Part shown: positions 30,487 to 34,471 of the stretch, piece after piece | Position numbering within the stretch: position 1 is the first letter of the stretch | How the letters are laid out: each line of letters starts with the position of its first letter | Source: Candidatus Bathyarchaeota archaeon | Lineage (GTDB): Archaea > Asgardarchaeota > Lokiarchaeia > Sigyniarchaeales > Sigyniarchaeaceae | Assembly: GCA_014729935.1 (NCBI GenBank) | Contig: WJJB01000395.1 | Span: forward strand, 1 to 34,471 | Reading direction: 5' to 3' | Length of the DNA: 34,471 nucleotides | Made by a program: the position numbers and the translations under genes | Notes under the pieces: generated by a model | What the model was told of the DNA's origin: nothing | Database searches by the model: none | What the model saw: only the letters and a program-made list of their open reading frames with translations

Positions 30487-30990
30487 ATGATCCTTGATAA
30501 GATCAAGGCTTTTTTCCGGGACTACTGGTGGTTCTTCTATTTGCTGCTCACCATCACCGTGTTTTTCATCGATATCCAGTGGGGGATCGTGCTAGCCCTC
30601 GTCTTTTGTGGATTGATCGTGGGCATTACCCTGTTGAAGCGCATGGGGAAAGCGAAAATCTCCAAAAACTTGTTAGGGATCGACAAGATCAGTGAACGGG
30701 AACTTGCCGGGATAACTGGAACTTACGTGGAAAAAGTGCATGCATTCCTGCACGATGTCTCCCGCAATCCCGATGCGTCTGGAATTGCAATTCTCGTGAA
30801 GGGCGAGTATATCTATTTTTCTAACAAAGTTATAAAGAAATTCAAGTTGAAATACAAGGAAGGAATGGGCATGAAGGAGATCATTGCATCCATGGAACAA
30901 ATCGAGACCCGCGATGAATACAAGAAAATATTGCAAAGACTCGAAGAATTTGACGAGCTCCCAGAACGAGACAAGTCAACAAAGGAATAA
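30487..30990 (+). CDS. Small membrane protein with two N-terminal TM helices and a soluble C-terminal domain
   Basis: 167-aa ORF; 'WWFFYLLLTITVFFIDIQWGIVLALVFCGLIVGITLL'. Confidence 0.75.
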   Translation: MILDKIKAFFRDYWWFFYLLLTITVFFIDIQWGIVLALVFCGLIVGITLLKRMGKAKISKNLLGIDKISERELAGITGTYVEKVHAFLHDVSRNPDASGIAILVKGEYIYFSNKVIKKFKLKYKEGMGMKEIIASMEQIETRDEYKKILQRLEEFDELPERDKSTKE

Positions 30991-31020
30991 CTACATGGTA
31001 ATAACGGCATTGCAAGAAAC

Positions 31021-31518
31021 TCACGAATCCACAAATAATTCTGGCAGAGCCTCGACAAGTTCTGGATTATCCCTGGCCATTTTCTCTACCCACGTGTCTT
31101 TCTCCATCATTTCATCGTAGCTTTCCCTATCTTGCCGTTTCATCATCTTGAAGATGTTATCCAAACGTAAACTTTCGGTGGAATGAGATGGAACGTATAA
31201 CCAAGCATGAAATCCTTCAAGGGGGGTCGAGGGAAGGAGTCCTTGCTTGTCTGCAATAACTTCGACCGGGACAAGCTTTCGATCATAAAATGAAGGGTAC
31301 CCCTCGTACGTGTCCCAATACGATAATCCTTCTTCTGTTTCCACCATGAGGATGCCACGCATGGAAGCATTTTCCTTCTTGATTGCGAACGGGAAGGGGA
31401 AACCAAAAAGTTCACTATCATGATAGATGCGTTTATATCCATTTATTTCTGCAACGATGGGAAACTTTTGATAATTCATGGGGATGAGCGTGCCATACCC
31501 GAAAATGATGATAACCAC
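31021..31518 (-). CDS. Gamma-glutamylcyclotransferase-like (AIG2/GGCT fold) protein
   Basis: N-terminal 'IIFGYGTLIP' and 'YEGYPSFYDRKLVPVEV' typical of the fold. Confidence 0.85.
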   Translation of the reverse strand: MVIIIFGYGTLIPMNYQKFPIVAEINGYKRIYHDSELFGFPFPFAIKKENASMRGILMVETEEGLSYWDTYEGYPSFYDRKLVPVEVIADKQGLLPSTPLEGFHAWLYVPSHSTESLRLDNIFKMMKRQDRESYDEMMEKDTWVEKMARDNPELVEALPELFVDS

Positions 31519-31580
31519 GATAAATCCTGCACCTGCAATTATGTAATGAGATACACTGCTACACTAAAAAATGACTCGGT

Positions 31581-32312
31581 TTACTTCCTGAATTGCTCCC
31601 GTTTTCTCGGTTTCAATTCAATCAACTTGGTGTTTGCAGTTTCGGATTGGTTCACGATATATTCAATGGTGTTGGCGACATCCTCAGGCTCCAGCAAGAA
31701 GGGACGGGTATCCTTTCCACCGGGCTCGACGCCACCGAATGTCGTGTTCACGGAGCCAGGGCAGATAACGGTCACGGCAATACCATGGTGCTTGACTTCT
31801 TCCCTCAAGGACTCGCTGAATCCCACCACGGCGAACTTGGAACTTGCATATGCAGTACCTCCAGCAAATCCATGCAAACCAGCCACGGATGAAATATTGA
31901 TGATTTGTCCCTTCAACTGTCTTATCATGTGTGGAATGACATGCCGAGTCATCAAGAAGGTACCAAACACGTTCACGTCGAAGATATCCTTGAATTCATC
32001 CATTTTAAAATCTTGGACTGGCTTGTACATGCCCTTGCCTGCATTATTAATTAACACATCAATGCATCCAAAGGTATCCAGGATTTCTTGGATGGTATTC
32101 TTGACTTGCATCTCGTCCGTCACGTCACAGGTTATCATCACTGGATTGGAGTTCTCGTGTTTTTTCTTGATGAGAGCAACCACTTTCCCGAGCAGTTTTT
32201 CAGTTCTTGCAACTAATGCCACTTGATGTTCCCCTGCCAAGCGTAAAGCGGTGGCACGACCGATACCCTTCGAAGCACCCGTTATCAAGACAACCTTTTT
32301 TTCATATCCCAT
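31581..32312 (-). CDS. Short-chain dehydrogenase/reductase
   Basis: TGASKGIGRA nucleotide motif, NNAG, YASSK catalytic motif; the track start at 32339 overlaps the upstream gene, and ATG 32312 (MGYEKKVVLITGASKGIG) is preferred. Confidence 0.93.
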   Translation of the reverse strand: MGYEKKVVLITGASKGIGRATALRLAGEHQVALVARTEKLLGKVVALIKKKHENSNPVMITCDVTDEMQVKNTIQEILDTFGCIDVLINNAGKGMYKPVQDFKMDEFKDIFDVNVFGTFLMTRHVIPHMIRQLKGQIINISSVAGLHGFAGGTAYASSKFAVVGFSESLREEVKHHGIAVTVICPGSVNTTFGGVEPGGKDTRPFLLEPEDVANTIEYIVNQSETANTKLIELKPRKREQFRK

Positions 32313-32319
32313 GCATGAA

Positions 32320-33030
32320 TCATTCATTTCCCTGTTCAATTAGTTTCCGGTTTTCCAGAACGAACTTGACACCAATTCCCTTTATATTGGCAAGGGGGCC
32401 TTCCAATCCCTTCGGATTTCCCGTGCGGGTGTAGACCACGCTTGTTGATGCCAATGCTTGGAACACGCCAAGAGGGGTCTTGAACGCATCAATCAATTTC
32501 ACCGCGGTTTTCGGGCCGACGTTATACATTCCTTCCAAGATGAATGCGCGCCTCTCGTCAAGGGTCATGAGCTTGGGAACCGATCGTGCCAAGATGGGGT
32601 CTTCATCCTTCACTTGAACCCGCAGCACGAGTCGTTTCAATATCAAGGCGGTATCCCGCCAATCCCTTGATGGAATCATTGGCAGGCTGAACCGAAAAGC
32701 AAGGTAGACCAACACGCCGAAAATTGATGCGGGGTTCATGGAAGTATTCTTGAAGATCGAATCGAAATCTTCCAAAATCAAGATGGGGGAGCTTGCTGCC
32801 TCGTACAGCCGGTTGATTTGCTCGAATAGCCTGTTATCCATGATGGAACTGGTCAGGTCATTTCCGGACTTCCTCTCCACCACCACGTCATTGGATACGA
32901 TGTAGTCCCCCACAGTTAGCTGGGTTTTCACGACATCTAACCCTTCTTCTTTCAACCAATCAATGATTTCTGCAGGTTCACGATGGTCTATCATGATGGT
33001 AGGAGTTGGTTCTCGATCTGGATTCATCAT
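32320..33030 (-). CDS. ERCC4-domain (XPF/Mus81-type) nuclease with C-terminal helix-hairpin-helix
   Basis: Catalytic 'VGDYIVSNDVVVERKSGNDL' (GDxnERKx3D) and HhH-like 'MYNVGPKTAVKLIDAF'. Confidence 0.93.
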   Translation of the reverse strand: MMNPDREPTPTIMIDHREPAEIIDWLKEEGLDVVKTQLTVGDYIVSNDVVVERKSGNDLTSSIMDNRLFEQINRLYEAASSPILILEDFDSIFKNTSMNPASIFGVLVYLAFRFSLPMIPSRDWRDTALILKRLVLRVQVKDEDPILARSVPKLMTLDERRAFILEGMYNVGPKTAVKLIDAFKTPLGVFQALASTSVVYTRTGNPKGLEGPLANIKGIGVKFVLENRKLIEQGNE

Positions 33031-33054
33031 CCTTCAATAGAAGATAATGAAAAA

Positions 33055-33065
33055 CTTATAAAAAG
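33055..33065 (+). promoter_or_regulatory. TATA box of the first rubrerythrin gene
   Basis: CTTATAAAAAG about 40-50 bp before ATG 33104, within the 73-bp divergent intergenic region. Confidence 0.6.
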
Positions 33066-33103
33066 AGAAAGCAAATTCGTGCTTGCATTTGGTGCGTGAA
33101 ACC

Positions 33104-33619
33104 ATGGATGAAACCACTTTGGAAAAGCTGAAGGCGGCATTCGCTGGAGAGAGTCAGGCAAACAGGAAGTACTTGGCATTTTCACGGAAAGCGGAGAGGG
33201 AAGGATTCGAGAACGTTGCGTTGTTGTTCCGTGCTGTTGCAGAAGCGGAAACCGTGCACGCGTTAAATCATTTCAAGCTATTCGGATTGGGAAACACGGA
33301 GGATAACCTGAAATCCGCGATGAAAGGTGAACATTACGAGGTGAAGAGCATGTACCCTTCGTTTCTCGAGCAGGCAAAAGAAGCGGGCGAAAAGGGGGCA
33401 ATACGGACATTCACCTACGCGGTGGAAGCAGAAAAGATTCATGAAAAAATGTACGAGGATGCTATTAAAAACGTGGAAGATGGAAAGGATATTTCCATCC
33501 CTGGTGGAAAAATAGCCGTTTGTACTATTTGTGGGCATACCGTGTTTGGTACACCACCAGACGTGTGTCCAGTTTGCAATGCAAGCAAGAAAGCTTTTCA
33601 AATATTTCAAGGAAAGTAA
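33104..33619 (+). CDS. Rubrerythrin (paralog 1)
   Basis: 'AFAGESQANRKYLAFSRKAE', 'EAEKIHEKMYEDA', rubredoxin-like CTICGHTVFGTPPDVCPVC; ATG 33104 preferred over the track start. Confidence 0.95.
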   Translation: MDETTLEKLKAAFAGESQANRKYLAFSRKAEREGFENVALLFRAVAEAETVHALNHFKLFGLGNTEDNLKSAMKGEHYEVKSMYPSFLEQAKEAGEKGAIRTFTYAVEAEKIHEKMYEDAIKNVEDGKDISIPGGKIAVCTICGHTVFGTPPDVCPVCNASKKAFQIFQGK

Positions 33620-33649
33620 AAAGGCTCGGAAATTATACAAGATCACGCG

Positions 33650-34159
33650 TCACTCGATGATCTTGAATATTTCTTTTTTAGCCTTGCACACGGGACACTC
33701 ATCCGGGGGACTACCGAAGGTGGTATATCCACACATCCCACACACGGATATTTTATTTTCATCAATTTCCATGTCCTGGTTTTCCAATACTTTTTCCAAT
33801 GCATTGATAAACATGCGCTCATGGATTTTCTCGGCTTCAAGGGCATACACGAATGTTTTCGATGCACGACCCTCTCCCGCGTTCTCCGCTATATCAATGT
33901 ACTCGGGATACATTTCTGTTACCTCGTGATTTTCTCCCTGAACCGCCGCCTTGACATTATCGGCTGTGGAACCCAAGCCAAATAACCTGAAATGATTATG
34001 GGCGTGGATAGTTTCTGCAGCAGCAACTGCTCGAAACAGTATTGCTACATTAGGAAAACCATCTTTTTCCGCTTTTTCTGCAAAAGCCAAGTATTTCCTG
34101 TTCGCTTGGCTTTCTCCCGCAAATGCGGCTTTCAATTTTTGTAGTGTATCATCATCCAT
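33650..34159 (-). CDS. Rubrerythrin (paralog 2)
   Basis: 'AFAGESQANRKYLAFAEKAE', 'EAEKIHERMFINA', rubredoxin-like CGMCGYTTFGSPPDECPVC. Confidence 0.95.
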   Translation of the reverse strand: MDDDTLQKLKAAFAGESQANRKYLAFAEKAEKDGFPNVAILFRAVAAAETIHAHNHFRLFGLGSTADNVKAAVQGENHEVTEMYPEYIDIAENAGEGRASKTFVYALEAEKIHERMFINALEKVLENQDMEIDENKISVCGMCGYTTFGSPPDECPVCKAKKEIFKIIE

Positions 34160-34330
34160 TAAATATCAGCTCTTGTGATTACATCCATGTTTTAATCTAT
34201 ACCACAACGTGGTTTGATTAACTTCATGATAAAAAAAAAGCAATTGGTTGTGGTGCATAATGTTCATGGGCAATCCATTTATGCTCCCATAAGCTAAGGA
34301 TATACAGTCAATCCAACTCGTGAATGGATC

Positions 34331-34471
34331 ATGGAGGTCATCGTTATCGGTAATGGCGTGGGCGGGATGAGCGTGGCAAGCAAGATGCGAGGTCTTGATG
34401 GAAATGTTACCATCGAAATTTACTCGGATGAACCTTACGGGTATTATTCAAGGGTCTGGCTTCCTCAACTC
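34331..34471 (+). CDS. N-terminus of an FAD/NAD(P)-dependent oxidoreductase, truncated by the window end
   Basis: MEVIVIGNGVGGMSVASKMRGLDGNVTIEIYSDEPYGYYSRVWLPQL: GxGxxG dinucleotide fold and the (P)YYSR-x-x-LP string seen in rubredoxin/nitrite reductase-type flavoproteins. Confidence 0.8.
   Translation, partial: MEVIVIGNGVGGMSVASKMRGLDGNVTIEIYSDEPYGYYSRVWLPQL

Noticed and set aside
31420-32226. 268-aa plus-strand ORF opposite the SDR
   Set aside because: Shadow ORF of a clear SDR gene with intact catalytic motifs on the other strand
1-34471. CRISPR array or rRNA genes
   Set aside because: No regularly spaced direct repeats and no conserved rRNA segments seen on reading through the window

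Overview
This 34.5-kb window looks archaeal. Supporting signs are TATA-type promoters, a family B DNA polymerase ending in a PIP-box-like motif, a stand-alone ERCC4-type nuclease, and a tRNA with an intron at the canonical 37/38 position. The protein style (large Ig/lamin-tail surface proteins, C25-like peptidase, TPR and solenoid giants, many zinc ribbons) is compatible with an Asgard-type archaeon, but I cannot prove that from sequence alone. Gene order: partial CDS; inorganic pyrophosphatase + protein disulfide oxidoreductase; a 1225-aa lamin-tail/Ig-like/TM/zinc-ribbon protein; a sulfatase-fold enzyme; a GH20-like hexosaminidase; two small multi-TM proteins; a zinc-ribbon protein; an (alpha/alpha)6-barrel glycosidase-like protein; a TPR + propeller-like giant; a MOP/Wzx-like flippase; PolB; an intron-containing tRNA-Thr(UGU); a 600-bp non-coding stretch with a possible IS200/IS605 terminal relic; a solenoid + zinc-ribbon giant; a gingipain-like (C25) type I membrane protease; a small 2-TM protein; a gamma-glutamylcyclotransferase-like protein; an SDR; the ERCC4 nuclease; two convergent rubrerythrin paralogs; and the start of an FAD/NAD oxidoreductase. 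No CRISPR array, rRNA or intact transposase was seen. I did not find a clear-cut new defence system. The best leads are the type I membrane proteins with cytosolic zinc-ribbon or other tails, an apparently cytoplasmic glycan-processing neighbourhood, a PolB with a disordered N-terminal tail carrying a second PIP-like motif, the structured locus beside the tRNA, and strong over-representation of the palindrome CACGTG.
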